From: Bacillota bacterium
Lineage (GTDB): Bacteria; Bacillota; Clostridia; Acetivibrionales; DSM-1351
Length of the DNA stretch: 63,924 nt
Assembly (NCBI GenBank): GCA_023397905.1
Contig: JAEWSZ010000169.1
Span: 1 to 63,924, forward strand
Direction: 5' to 3'
The position numbers and the translations under genes are program-made. Positions within the stretch are counted from its first letter, which is position 1. Each line of letters opens with the position of its first letter. This document shows positions 36,233 to 45,100 of the stretch, one piece after another. The notes below the pieces were generated by a model. It was not told where the DNA came from and ran no database searches. It was given only the letters and a program-made list of their open reading frames with translations.

Positions 36233-36748
36233 ATGAGCTATACTCATCCGTACGGCCATCCCCAGGGGACCGCGCACAGGCCAGCCAATTTGCTGAGACA
36301 GATAATAATTGCAGAGATCATTGCAATCAACGGATACCAAAGCCATATAGCCAATTCAAATATGCCAGAAATTAACGCTGTATGGTATCATATAATGCTT
36401 GATGAAAAAAGACATTATTCGCTGGCAATAAACCTGCTGAGAAAATATGATCCCATTGAATACAAATATTTTATTTCGGCACAGGAACAAATTTCCGGAC
36501 CAAAATCGCCCATGCAGACGTATAAGCCATCATACGACAGGCAGATCATACTCAATAATCTGAGAGAAGATATAAAGGGCGAGCTTGAAGCCGTAATTCT
36601 TTATGAGGAGGAGCTGGCCGAATTCCAGCAGAAGGATATCCGCTCCGCATTGCAGGCTATAATCGATGATGAGAAGGGACATACCGAGCATCTCACTCAG
36701 ATATTGCTGAAATATGACTCGGACTCTCACAATTTAAACAAAGGTTAA
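36233..36748 (+). CDS. Ferritin-like domain protein
   Basis: A 171-residue four-helix protein. Two ExxH-type iron motifs are visible, LDEKRH (residues about 60-65) and DDEKGH (about 145-150), with additional carboxylates in AEIIAINGY and EAVILYEE. This is the pattern of ferritin-like/rubrerythrin-type diiron proteins and of some spore-coat-associated proteins in clostridia (CotJC-like in layout). No rubredoxin domain follows, so a peroxidase with its own electron donor or a structural protein are alternatives. AAGGACC precedes ATG 36233. Confidence 0.78.
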   Translation: MSYTHPYGHPQGTAHRPANLLRQIIIAEIIAINGYQSHIANSNMPEINAVWYHIMLDEKRHYSLAINLLRKYDPIEYKYFISAQEQISGPKSPMQTYKPSYDRQIILNNLREDIKGELEAVILYEEELAEFQQKDIRSALQAIIDDEKGHTEHLTQILLKYDSDSHNLNKG

Positions 36749-36750
36749 AA

Positions 36751-36797
36751 AAAGGACCGCCGGTTTCAAGAACATGCCGGCGGTCTGCGCATTTTTA
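36751..36797. terminator. Shared terminator between the ferritin-like and SASP genes
   Basis: GACCGCCGG (36755-36763) pairs with CCGGCGGTC (36777-36785). Read leftward it is followed by CTTTTTTT, so it terminates the spore-protein gene strongly; rightward a weaker ATTTTT follows. Confidence 0.85.
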
Positions 36798-36811
36798 AAG
36801 AGGTTGACTTC

Positions 36812-37012
36812 TTATTTTTTCAGGTTTCTTTCTGCATATTCAATCATTTTTCTGACCATGTTGCCGCCGATTTTACCGGCGTCCTTGGCCTTTATATCTC
36901 CATTGTAGCCATTCTTCAGCGTAATGCCTTCCTCGTCGGCAACTTCGTATTTCAGTTTTTCAAGACCGTTTGCAGCTTCGGGTACCAGATTTTTTTTATC
37001 ATTTTCTCCCAT
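36812..37012 (-). CDS. Alpha/beta-type small acid-soluble spore protein
   Basis: A 66-residue DNA-binding protein of dormant spores. It contains the family core KYEVADEEGI around the GPR protease cleavage region, followed by GYNGDIKAKDAGKIGGNMVRKMIEYAER. SASPs coat spore DNA, shift it toward A-form and are degraded on germination. ATG 37012 follows GGGCGG; an upstream in-frame start has no SD. Expression is expected from a sigma-G promoter in the forespore, though I could not place it with confidence. Confidence 0.93.
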   Translation of the reverse strand: MGENDKKNLVPEAANGLEKLKYEVADEEGITLKNGYNGDIKAKDAGKIGGNMVRKMIEYAERNLKK

Positions 37013-37250
37013 AAAGCACCGCCCTTTCTCTGAACTCTCATTCACCGGAGTGTATTGGCATGCCGATTTCGCATGGAACAATATTTTATCCTTTCGGATA
37101 TTATATATTATTTGCATAAAAAAGCAGCCTATCCTGTAAAAAATATTGAATTGCAGGTTATAATTATATTGGTGCTATTTGGTACTATTTTTCACAATAC
37201 AGTATTTTTTACTATTATCAGTTTTATTTGGCAAAATAATAAAACAAGTA

Positions 37251-38573
37251 TTAATCTATATGTTTGAACTGCGGCAGCCAATCGCGGCTGGCTTCGAACA
37301 TTTCCCTCACCATACTTTTGATTTCCGAAAGACTGAGCACGGCAGAGGTCAGCGGATCAAAATAAACCGATTGATAGATTTTAGCGAGATCTCCCGTAAG
37401 CGCTCCCTCTACAGCCAATTCTTCGCACCTTGCAGAAATATTTGTCAATATAGCCAGCTGTTCCGGCATGGCTCCCACATGGAATGGCTTTATCCCGGCT
37501 TTGGAGGCCAGCACTGGAACTTCGACGCAGCAGCCTTCCGGAAGATTGTCTATAAGTCCGAAATTTCTCACATTTCCGTTAAATTCAAAGAGTGTGTTGT
37601 CCCCAAATACCGCATTAAAGATGGTAGCCGCATATTCATGGCTCCTCTGCAAATCAATGGGCTCATCAATAAATTTCTGGAATTCCTCTCTCCTGTGTTC
37701 ATCGCGGTTTTCAAGATTTTTAAGCACTATGAAGGGATGCCCCGGATTCCAGCCGGTTCCGTGAGTGCAGTATTTCTCCAGTAAATCCTCTCTCTTTCTG
37801 AACCAGGCGTTATATTCCGAATTGTGCCCGCTGGATTCCGTCACGTAATAATCCAGGTGCAGGAACATTTCGTTTCTGACCTGCTCCTCATTATATATTT
37901 CCGGCTTTTTCACAGCTTCTCTGATCAAAGGATATGCGTCCTTACCGTTCCATTTAAAATCCAGATAAAAAGCCTGGTGATTTATTCCGGCACAGGTATA
38001 TGTGATCTCTTCCATTGGAGCGTTTATCCACTTTGCCAGCATTTCCGCTGTCCCCTGTACACTGTGGCACAGGCCAGTGACATTCACCTGGCTTTTTTCC
38101 TGCATGGCGCGGCAAAGCATGGCCATTGGGTTAGTGTAATTCAAAAACAGGGCGTCCGGGCAATATTTTTCTATATCCCGGCATATATCCAGCATAACGG
38201 GAACAGTCCTCAGAAATCTGAAAATTCCTGAAGGTCCTCTTGTATCTCCGATATTGATATTTACTCCGTATTTTTTGGGTATTTCCAGATCTGCACGTAA
38301 TTGCTGCGTTCCGCCCACGGCAATTGTACACAGCACACCGTCCGCGCCCTTAAGCGCCTGGACCCTGTCGGTGGTGGCCGTTAATTTTGCGGGATAGTTT
38401 CCTGCGGCAATAATCCTCTCGGCGGCGGCCTTCGCCATGGAAAGGTTCTCTTCGTTCACATCCATAAGCGCTATTTCACAATCTGAAAAGGCGGGATAAG
38501 AAAGTATATCCCTTATGAGATTCCTTGTAAATACAAGACTTCCCGCTCCAATAAAAGTTATTTTTTTTGACAT
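37251..38573 (-). CDS. Glycoside hydrolase family 4, alpha-galactosidase-like (MelA type)
   Basis: A 440-residue NAD+- and Mn2+-dependent glycosidase. The N-terminal Rossmann motif reads FIGAGSLVFTRNLIRDI; NYTNPM (Asn148), Cys169-His170 in GLCHSVQGT and His199 in GINHQAF are metal and substrate ligands. The stretch GDTRGPSGIFRFLRT is typical of unphosphorylated-sugar enzymes (MelA, alpha-glucuronidases) rather than 6-phospho-glycosidases. It works by oxidation-elimination at C3. ATG 38573 follows GGAGG by nine bases. A divergent AraC-type regulator is probably its controller; no transporter is adjacent. Confidence 0.9.
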   Translation of the reverse strand: MSKKITFIGAGSLVFTRNLIRDILSYPAFSDCEIALMDVNEENLSMAKAAAERIIAAGNYPAKLTATTDRVQALKGADGVLCTIAVGGTQQLRADLEIPKKYGVNINIGDTRGPSGIFRFLRTVPVMLDICRDIEKYCPDALFLNYTNPMAMLCRAMQEKSQVNVTGLCHSVQGTAEMLAKWINAPMEEITYTCAGINHQAFYLDFKWNGKDAYPLIREAVKKPEIYNEEQVRNEMFLHLDYYVTESSGHNSEYNAWFRKREDLLEKYCTHGTGWNPGHPFIVLKNLENRDEHRREEFQKFIDEPIDLQRSHEYAATIFNAVFGDNTLFEFNGNVRNFGLIDNLPEGCCVEVPVLASKAGIKPFHVGAMPEQLAILTNISARCEELAVEGALTGDLAKIYQSVYFDPLTSAVLSLSEIKSMVREMFEASRDWLPQFKHID

Positions 38574-38752
38574 GGATATTCGCCTCCATTTTTTTATTTT
38601 TACACTAAAAAAACACAAAAATTTATCAACCTATCAGAATAAAAAGCTCAGTCCCGACATTTGATTTATCTCTATTGTAAATATATAATAGTCATATATA
38701 AATAAACTAATGTGCTGAGTTTATGTACAAAATTGCTATTTTGTGAGGCCAT

Positions 38753-39607
38753 ATGATACTGATTTCCGGCAACAATTTATTGAAAAATACAACAGAATCC
38801 CTGATTTTAAAAAAGGATTACAGCCTGTGCGTAAACAGCTGCGGATATCAAAAATTTATAACCCGCAATTTTTCCATAGAGAGGGAAAAAGGCACGCCTG
38901 AATACCAGATAATATATATTGTCAACGGAAAGGGCTATTTTATGCTGGAGGACACAGAGACGGAAGTCAACGCAGGCGAGTTTATAATTTACAAACCAAA
39001 TGAGCCCCAGTACTACAGGTATTCCTTCAAGGACTCCACAGAGCTCTACTGGATCCACTTTACCGGACACGGTGCGGACTATATTTTGCGGAAGACCGGC
39101 ATGCTGGAGAAAAGCATATACACTGTCGGAGTACAGGATATATATATTGAATTGTTCAAAAAAATTATTGACGAGCTGCAAAAGAAACGTACTGCTTTTG
39201 AAGACCTATCGTCAGCCTTTTTGCAGGAATTGCTGGCCCATTTTGCGAGAGCCCTTTCGTCCCTTGCCACAAACAGCAATGTTTACAAAAGCAACGATAT
39301 TGAAAAAATCCTGGCACTGATACACTCAAACTACAGCCAGAAATATTCAAACAAATATTATGCCAAGGTATGCAATCTGAGCCTGTTCAGGTTTATTCAC
39401 AAATTCAAGGAATGCACCGGCATGACCCCGCTGGAATATATAACCCATATACGGATAAACGAGGCCAAATATCTCCTGTCCTTTTCTTCCATGAGTATCT
39501 CAAAGATCGCCACAATTGTAGGCTATGACAACCCTCTGTACTTCAGCCGTGTGTTCAACCGTGTGACCGGCTCTTCACCAAGCCTCTACAGGGCGAACAG
39601 CCGCTGA
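38753..39607 (+). CDS. AraC-family transcriptional regulator
   Basis: A 284-residue regulator with an N-terminal cupin-like sugar-binding domain (YIVNGKGYFMLEDTETEVNAG region, residues 45-110) and two C-terminal helix-turn-helix units (YYAKVCNLSLFRFIHKFKE and ISKIATIVGYDNPLYFSRVF). It is divergent from the GH4 gene over a 180-base gap, the usual layout for local activation of a glycosidase. The SD (GTGAGG, five bases before ATG 38753) is weak. Confidence 0.9.
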   Translation: MILISGNNLLKNTTESLILKKDYSLCVNSCGYQKFITRNFSIEREKGTPEYQIIYIVNGKGYFMLEDTETEVNAGEFIIYKPNEPQYYRYSFKDSTELYWIHFTGHGADYILRKTGMLEKSIYTVGVQDIYIELFKKIIDELQKKRTAFEDLSSAFLQELLAHFARALSSLATNSNVYKSNDIEKILALIHSNYSQKYSNKYYAKVCNLSLFRFIHKFKECTGMTPLEYITHIRINEAKYLLSFSSMSISKIATIVGYDNPLYFSRVFNRVTGSSPSLYRANSR

Positions 39608-39757
39608 AATCGGTTAACGGGAACAGCGTATTGACTTTCTCATATTATGTGTACACTGTTGGAGAAGATATCCATAATATATCTTCCGCTCTGAGATAAT
39701 ATTAGTTTACACTTTTAGATTAACACGCATTATCCTTATATCCCTCTAAACTATATA
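39608..39757. other. Intergenic region after the AraC gene
   Basis: AT-rich with one small hairpin, GAAGATAT/ATATCTTC, near 39,665-39,688. No gene is supported. The T-run is absent, so transcript ending of the AraC gene is unclear. Confidence 0.35.
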
Positions 39758-39791
39758 AAAAACCGCAGTTCAAGTTAATTGAATGTGCGGC
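39758..39791 (-). terminator. Terminator of the leftward hypothetical gene
   Basis: Leftward: CCGCA...TGCGG with inner TTCAA/TTGAA pairing, followed by TTTTTTATA. Confidence 0.7.
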
Positions 39792-39908
39792 TCTCTCTTT
39801 GTATCTAATTTTTTATAGTTCTAAAGAAGTATGTTAATGTTTATTTCATTTTGTACTGATTTTCTGGTGGTATACCTATTCTTACTAAATTTGTACCTGC
39901 AAACCTCT

Positions 39909-40460
39909 TTATTCACTTATCTTGTATACTACTATCTCCAAATCCAAAGGTTTAAAAGTAACATAGAAGCCCATTGATTGAACTATAACCACTGTGTATT
40001 TTTGAGTATGAGGTGTTTTTGATAAATAATTGTAGCTAGTTTCTACCCAGCTATATGTAGCGCCTCCATCAACTTTGCCACCACACCATGCGTTTGCAGG
40101 TATAACTAATTCTCTTGTCTCTTTTACCTTACCCTGTGTCTGGTATTCTTCTGCTATACCTATCAAGTCGTTAGCAATAGAACTAATATTATTTACTCCA
40201 GCCAAAGCACTCATTACCTCTGTGGCTGCACTGGCTGACAGAGCTACGCCATTACTGACTCTATATATCTCTTCAGATTCAATTAAATAACCTAACGTTA
40301 AGTGATTTTCTGGTGATGAAATTACTACTGTTTTTGGGTTCTTAGTATTTATTATTACTATAAAAGTAATTACCAAAAGCAATAGAATGCCTAATACAGC
40401 TAATATCTTAATATTTCTTTTACACCATTTTAAAATCATTTTTATACTGCTATCTTCCAT
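39909..40460 (-). CDS. Membrane-anchored protein of unknown function
   Basis: A 183-residue protein with a short basic cytoplasmic N-terminus, one hydrophobic helix (about 19-38, ILAVLGILLLLVITFIVIIN) and an extracellular domain of about 140 residues. No family is recognised. The composition is distinctly more AT-rich than neighbouring genes, which could mean recent acquisition. GGAG lies seven bases from ATG 40460. It has its own terminator. Confidence 0.7.
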   Translation of the reverse strand: MEDSSIKMILKWCKRNIKILAVLGILLLLVITFIVIINTKNPKTVVISSPENHLTLGYLIESEEIYRVSNGVALSASAATEVMSALAGVNNISSIANDLIGIAEEYQTQGKVKETRELVIPANAWCGGKVDGGATYSWVETSYNYLSKTPHTQKYTVVIVQSMGFYVTFKPLDLEIVVYKISE

Positions 40461-40528
40461 TCTTCTCCTACCTTTAATTTATTTCCCTATATTATAAAAT
40501 TCTCGAAAATGATACATATGATTATAAT

Positions 40529-40999
40529 TTAAACAACGAAATGCTTTTCAATAAACTTTCTGAAATATCTATAGTACAAGCCGCCCCACATTGGAGTTTT
40601 TTTATAATAGTAAAGACTTTTATCTGTCAAATCAACTATGATGGGCATCTCAAACGCCGCAAAGTGTTTTTTAGGTCTCGCGGCAACGAATTTTTTGGCT
40701 TCAGCCGAAACCTTTTCCGATACCAATACATTGAAAGATAATATGCCGTTCTGGAATCCACGGGGTAAGCCCTCGTATATTTTCAAAGCATAGTCCATAC
40801 AAGCTGATGAATAATTAATAATATCATTTAAATCTATCTTATCCGAACAGGATACAAATGAAAAATTTTTCATTTTTGTAGCAAATACTATGTCATCTTT
40901 TTCTTCATACATCCTTTTCACACTAAAAGAATCTACCTGTACTTCATCCATCTTGGAAAAACCCCGCAATATAACTTCCAGATAATCATTATAATTCAT
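40529..40999 (-). CDS. Conserved hypothetical protein
   Basis: A 156-residue soluble protein. It looks like a real gene: charged and aromatic residues are evenly distributed, and it contains distinctive segments ARPKKHFAAFEMPIIVDL and YYYKKTPMWGGLYYRYF. I believe similar proteins occur singly in other Firmicutes but know no function. No SD stronger than GTACGAAG is visible before ATG 40999. Confidence 0.68.
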   Translation of the reverse strand: MNYNDYLEVILRGFSKMDEVQVDSFSVKRMYEEKDDIVFATKMKNFSFVSCSDKIDLNDIINYSSACMDYALKIYEGLPRGFQNGILSFNVLVSEKVSAEAKKFVAARPKKHFAAFEMPIIVDLTDKSLYYYKKTPMWGGLYYRYFRKFIEKHFVV

Positions 41000-41156
41000 C
41001 TTCGTACCTACCCCGTATTTTTAATAATTTACCTGCTGCAAACAATGTCTGTTTTTTATATCCTTAAAATCCCATATAATTATACAGATTATAGTTAATA
41101 TTAACAATATAATTTTTTAAAAATGCTGCGGATTAAATTATGTTCAGCCTCCTGGC

Positions 41157-42239
41157 TTAATGGTTAGCTGTTTCTTTCCAGGTTGCTCCGCCATCGCCGG
41201 TTTTCAGTATATTATATCCCTTTCCAATAATCCAGCCGATTTTGCCGCTTGTAAAAATCATTTTTTCAATGTCCGGGTTTTCAGGTCCCAGACTTATGGC
41301 AGCCTTTTCCCAGGTGTTACCTTTATCCGATGTCCTGAGCATTGTATCTCCGTCTGTAACAAAGCCATGTTTACTGTCGCAAAAACTATATAAAAGAAAA
41401 TTATTTTTTTCTGATAATGCCGCCTCAGAAGTGAAGCTCCAGTTGTCCCCGCCGTCTGCAGTGGAATAGAAAACAATGCTGCTCCCATCTTTCAAAGGCA
41501 AAAACCCATCTTTATCTGAAAAAAACAGCGGCGGCATTGATATGAAATCCATATCCTTATACCTGGCAGGTATCTGAATATCCTCAGCACTCCAGGTCTT
41601 CCCCCCATCCTGTGTCGAATACAAATATACAAACCCTGAAACAGGTTCATACCCTGTAATCCATCCGTTTTTTTCATTCAGGAAGCTTATTCCGGTTTTA
41701 TCTCCGGCAAAAGGAATTTTGCCGTCTTCGTTCTGCTGCGGATCAGCCCTGGAGACCACTTTCCATGTAACACCTCCGTCCCCTGTCCGCAGTATGGCAA
41801 CGCCCTCATGCATCATTGCCACCCCTTGATGTACTAAAATCCATCCGTTATTTTTATCAATAAAATCCATATCAGCCCATCCTGATACGTCAATATCGCT
41901 GACAGTGGACACATCCCAGGTCCGGCCTTGATTTTGAGTCCGGTAAATAGTAATATGGTTACTGCCTTCCATATTGCCGCCAACAGCCCATCCATTTTTT
42001 CCATCTATGAAGATTGTATTAAAAATGACCTCATTTTCAGGTATGGATTCCGGTGTAATATCTTTCCAGCCATCCCCTTTTTCATTAATCAGGTAAACTT
42101 TTTTGTTTTGTACAAATGAACTGTTATACTTATTTGACAGGGTTTTATCTGAAACAGAATTTATGGCTTTCTCATTTCCGCATGCAGTTAAAGATATTAT
42201 TATTACGGCAGCCAGTACAATGGCCAACAGCTTCTTCAT
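41157..42239 (-). CDS. Lipoprotein with BNR/YCF48-like beta-propeller repeats
   Basis: A 360-residue lipoprotein: signal peptide MKKLLAIVLAAVIIISLTAC with the lipobox at the Cys, then at least five repeats carrying ...GG.TW or .DKGNTW (RTQNQGRTWDVS, RTGDGGVTWKVV, STQDGGKTWSAE, RTSDKGNTWEKA, KTGDGGATWKE). This forms a sortilin/photosynthesis-stability-factor-like propeller on the outer face of the membrane. ATG 42239 follows GGAGGCG by nine bases. It lies 160 bases downstream of the RiPP operon in the same direction and may belong to it, but may equally be independent. Confidence 0.85.
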   Translation of the reverse strand: MKKLLAIVLAAVIIISLTACGNEKAINSVSDKTLSNKYNSSFVQNKKVYLINEKGDGWKDITPESIPENEVIFNTIFIDGKNGWAVGGNMEGSNHITIYRTQNQGRTWDVSTVSDIDVSGWADMDFIDKNNGWILVHQGVAMMHEGVAILRTGDGGVTWKVVSRADPQQNEDGKIPFAGDKTGISFLNEKNGWITGYEPVSGFVYLYSTQDGGKTWSAEDIQIPARYKDMDFISMPPLFFSDKDGFLPLKDGSSIVFYSTADGGDNWSFTSEAALSEKNNFLLYSFCDSKHGFVTDGDTMLRTSDKGNTWEKAAISLGPENPDIEKMIFTSGKIGWIIGKGYNILKTGDGGATWKETANH

Positions 42240-42397
42240 CTTTTGTCGCCTCCGGTATTTCGTTCTTTTTATATTAGACGTACCGGCATTTGATAAAGTT
42301 CTCATTTATGCATTTATATGCCATCAGGCCAATACTTTACTATCAGACCTATTTTATATCCGGAATAAACCGGAGTCAACTGTTCTCAATTGGAATA

Positions 42398-43591
42398 TTA
42401 ACAATATAAATTTATGATATGTCTATATATTTTATCAATGTTGTTATCACAATCATTTTCAAATAATTCAGTATTTTCATCCTGTCCGTTCATGTTGGAA
42501 ACCCTTATATAACCGGTTTTGGCCGCCTGTATTTTTATATCGGCATCACAATTTTTTTCCAAATCCTGATAACAGGCGGATTCGCCATTAACCGCGACCA
42601 ATAATATATCCGGGTCAAAAACTCCCATAACCTTATTTATTACATTTCCAACAGAATAATCATTTCTATCCAGAAAATAATTCAATGAGACGCTTCCTCT
42701 GCAAAGCTCCTGTTCGCATTCCTCTGCAAGACATACGGCATTATAGCCGTCAACTCTGAACTTGTTTTTCAGTTTTTCAGACAATTGATTCAGATTTCTG
42801 CCGGGCAAATTACATATTAGAATTACAGGTATGTCATCTGTATCATGGGGAGACCCGGTCTGCTCCGCTTGTATGAAGTCCTTGTCTTGCATATGTTTCA
42901 AGGATTTTTCCATTAAAATCTCTTTTACTTCCTTTACACAATAGTTTTTCTTCCCGCTCAAAATATCATAAACCCATGACGTAATTACAGGTGCGGCAAA
43001 ACTATTGCTGTTTCCCGTCACTCTGCTGTTCCCTCCGAAGTCTGTCAGACTATGTGCGCTGCAGGCGGTTATCTCTATGCCGTCAATTGGTCCCGTATTA
43101 CAGACAAATTCTCTTCCCTTGAGAATTTGCTTTTTGTCGCACCTTACTCCTATCACATTGTCCAGGGAGGCAGGGCAGGTAAATAAATTCCGGTTGTTGC
43201 AGGCAGCTATTATCACTGAGCCTTTCTCCGAGACATAATCCACAGTTTTTCGGATTTCCTCAAAATCCTTGTAATCAATCGTTCCAAGACTTATATTTAT
43301 AATTTTTATTCCGTTGTCTCCGCACCAGCTCAAAGCCCTTATCAACTGGGCTTTTGTTCCCTGAAATGAATGGGCATTCAGTATCTTTATGCTGGATACT
43401 GACGAGTCGGGAGAATATTTTTTTATTATCGCGGCGCATGTGGTACCATGAGAAAGGATATAACGGTCGTAGCCCTCTCTTTCAAAAAGTATGCCCTGAG
43501 GAGATATTTCCAGATTGTTGTCCACTTCCCCCGTACCGTAATAATTTTCATTTACACCGTCGTCTATTACGGCTATATGCGGCTGAAACAT
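42398..43591 (-). CDS. Cytoplasmic subtilisin-like (S8) protease of the RiPP cluster
   Basis: A 397-residue protease with the triad Asp10 (AVIDDGV), His48 (SHGTTCA) and Ser197 (NSNSFAAP), and oxyanion Asn132. There is no signal peptide and no propeptide: the catalytic domain starts at residue 4. After about residue 215 a C-terminal domain of 180 residues follows (VILICNLPGRNLNQLSEKLKNK, VGNVINKVMGVFDPDILLVAVNG), with features of a small alpha/beta fold that I cannot name. The gene begins one base after the ACP-like gene, so it is translationally coupled to the peptide maturation genes. A likely role is removal of the leader peptide inside the cell; this is inferred from context. Confidence 0.87.
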   Translation of the reverse strand: MFQPHIAVIDDGVNENYYGTGEVDNNLEISPQGILFEREGYDRYILSHGTTCAAIIKKYSPDSSVSSIKILNAHSFQGTKAQLIRALSWCGDNGIKIINISLGTIDYKDFEEIRKTVDYVSEKGSVIIAACNNRNLFTCPASLDNVIGVRCDKKQILKGREFVCNTGPIDGIEITACSAHSLTDFGGNSRVTGNSNSFAAPVITSWVYDILSGKKNYCVKEVKEILMEKSLKHMQDKDFIQAEQTGSPHDTDDIPVILICNLPGRNLNQLSEKLKNKFRVDGYNAVCLAEECEQELCRGSVSLNYFLDRNDYSVGNVINKVMGVFDPDILLVAVNGESACYQDLEKNCDADIKIQAAKTGYIRVSNMNGQDENTELFENDCDNNIDKIYRHIINLYC

Positions 43592-43592
43592 G

Positions 43593-43883
43593 CTATACAG
43601 CGTCTCTTTCTATTTTATTTAACTGGCGGCCAATCATTTCAGCCAGCCTGTTGACCGTACTCATCCCGCCCTTTGCAACCTCTTCGTCCGGAAGTGATAT
43701 ATCAAATTTCTTTTCAACATCAAGATAAATATATACCAGGTCCCTTGGCGCCAACTTGAACACACTTCCCAATAAATGCTTATCAAGGCATTCTTTCGGT
43801 ATTATGTCCAGGTCAATGTTGAACCTGCTCAGAAATATATCCCTTAATATATCAAAAATACCTTTATTAAAACCGTTCATCAT
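43593..43883 (-). CDS. Acyl-carrier-related peptide maturation protein lacking the prosthetic-group serine
   Basis: A 96-residue protein with acyl-carrier fold (LVYIYLDVEKKFDISLPDEE and a last helix TVNRLAEMIGRQL). The DSL motif that carries phosphopantetheine reads RDL at 47-49, so Asp replaces Ser and the protein should not be loaded. This fits the clostridial 'peptide maturation system acyl carrier-related protein' family (TIGR04069), known only from such clusters. It may act as a docking or chaperone subunit for the precursor or maturase. GGGGG lies nine bases before ATG 43883. Confidence 0.82.
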   Translation of the reverse strand: MMNGFNKGIFDILRDIFLSRFNIDLDIIPKECLDKHLLGSVFKLAPRDLVYIYLDVEKKFDISLPDEEVAKGGMSTVNRLAEMIGRQLNKIERDAV

Positions 43884-43960
43884 TAATTATTACCCCCATA
43901 TCAAATTCAAACAAATAAATTGTTAATGAATTATTCAGATTGCTGATACAATGTTAAATA

Positions 43961-45082
43961 CTAAACCGATTCAATTTCACCGTAATATGCCAGAGTATCA
44001 ATCAAAAAGTTGGCCATACCGGTACGGTCAATGTTATTCAGCGTATTAAAAACCGGAGTCTGGAGTGAAATAAAATCGGCTTTCTTTTTGTCAATAAAGC
44101 TTGAATCCAGCATAATATATGATTCCTTTGAATTCTCTCTGGATACCTCCCAATCAAATTTTACATTGCTCAGGTTAAAACAGCTTACATCAAAACCCAA
44201 TTTATATTTCAGCGAAGTTGCGATTTTCTGAAAATAATCGCTGTCAAAGGCCTCGTAAAATGTGCTCACCACAGCGGCATCAGGAGCAATTGCTTGAGAC
44301 GCCTCATATGCCAGAATGCCAAAACGGCCGGTAAAGGTATCATTTATTTTCATTATCCCTCCCGGTATCCCTATAATAAAAACATCCGGTTCCTCTCTTA
44401 CCTCCAGCTCCTTAACGTAATGGTTGAAAGCCATAATCTTTTTTTCTTCGGCCAGCGAGGTGCCATACATAAACCGGGGAAAGGAATGGAATCCCAAAAG
44501 TCCGCAGTAGTTTCTGGAACCGATCTGGCTGACTTTATAGCCCAGCTTGCTTAAAGCTTCCCTTAAAGACAGCTGAAGCTCAAACTTTTGTGTTCTTTCA
44601 TAGAGCCCAGTTACAAAAATAACAGGCGTATTGATCTTCTGGAGTCCGAAAAACTCCAGATCACGGTATGTATATTCCTCTTCAAAATCCTTCAGGACCG
44701 TCAGCCTGACATTGTATTTTCTGCAGATTTCCTTGAGCAGCGTAAAACTTTTTTCTTCAGCGCTTCTTAAAAATATAATATCTTTCCCGGACTCCGCCGC
44801 CATTTGAGCCTTCGGCAGAATGTACTTTTCAAAATCCAGCGGCCTCAATGCCTCCGTGAACAGCACAGTATCGCATAAATCCAGAGACCCGTCAAAATCC
44901 CCGCTGACATTTATGTTTAACCGGTCACCCCTGTCAGCCCTTCCGGCATCTCTTCCTGTAAATCCCCAGCCGCCGGGCGAAACCAGAGCTGCAACAGTAT
45001 AGCCCGGTAAAATTCCGGCGTGTCTTAATACAGGACAAAACTCAATGTCATAGGGATAAATAAGTATCTTCTTTTTATCCAT
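43961..45082 (-). CDS. TIGR04066-like peptide maturation system protein
   Basis: A 373-residue cytoplasmic protein of unknown activity. It has two alpha/beta halves: residues 1-125 open with KILIYPYDIEFCPVLRHAG, and residues 130-370 open with TPVIFVTGLYERTQKFELQ followed by a GYKVSQIGSR strand-turn. The second half recalls DUF1611/MobB-type nucleotide-binding proteins, but the P-loop lysine is not evident. The combination with a Cys-rich peptide, radical SAM enzyme and ACP-like protein matches the TIGR04066 family. Start ATG 45082 follows GGAGGAG. It lies 18 bases after the radical SAM gene. Confidence 0.8.
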   Translation of the reverse strand: MDKKKILIYPYDIEFCPVLRHAGILPGYTVAALVSPGGWGFTGRDAGRADRGDRLNINVSGDFDGSLDLCDTVLFTEALRPLDFEKYILPKAQMAAESGKDIIFLRSAEEKSFTLLKEICRKYNVRLTVLKDFEEEYTYRDLEFFGLQKINTPVIFVTGLYERTQKFELQLSLREALSKLGYKVSQIGSRNYCGLLGFHSFPRFMYGTSLAEEKKIMAFNHYVKELEVREEPDVFIIGIPGGIMKINDTFTGRFGILAYEASQAIAPDAAVVSTFYEAFDSDYFQKIATSLKYKLGFDVSCFNLSNVKFDWEVSRENSKESYIMLDSSFIDKKKADFISLQTPVFNTLNNIDRTGMANFLIDTLAYYGEIESV

Positions 45083-45100
45083 GCTTTTATCTCCTCCTCA

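Noticed and set aside
43593..43883. Functional acyl carrier protein
   Set aside because: The phosphopantetheine Ser is replaced by Asp in RDL, and no fatty acid or polyketide genes are nearby.
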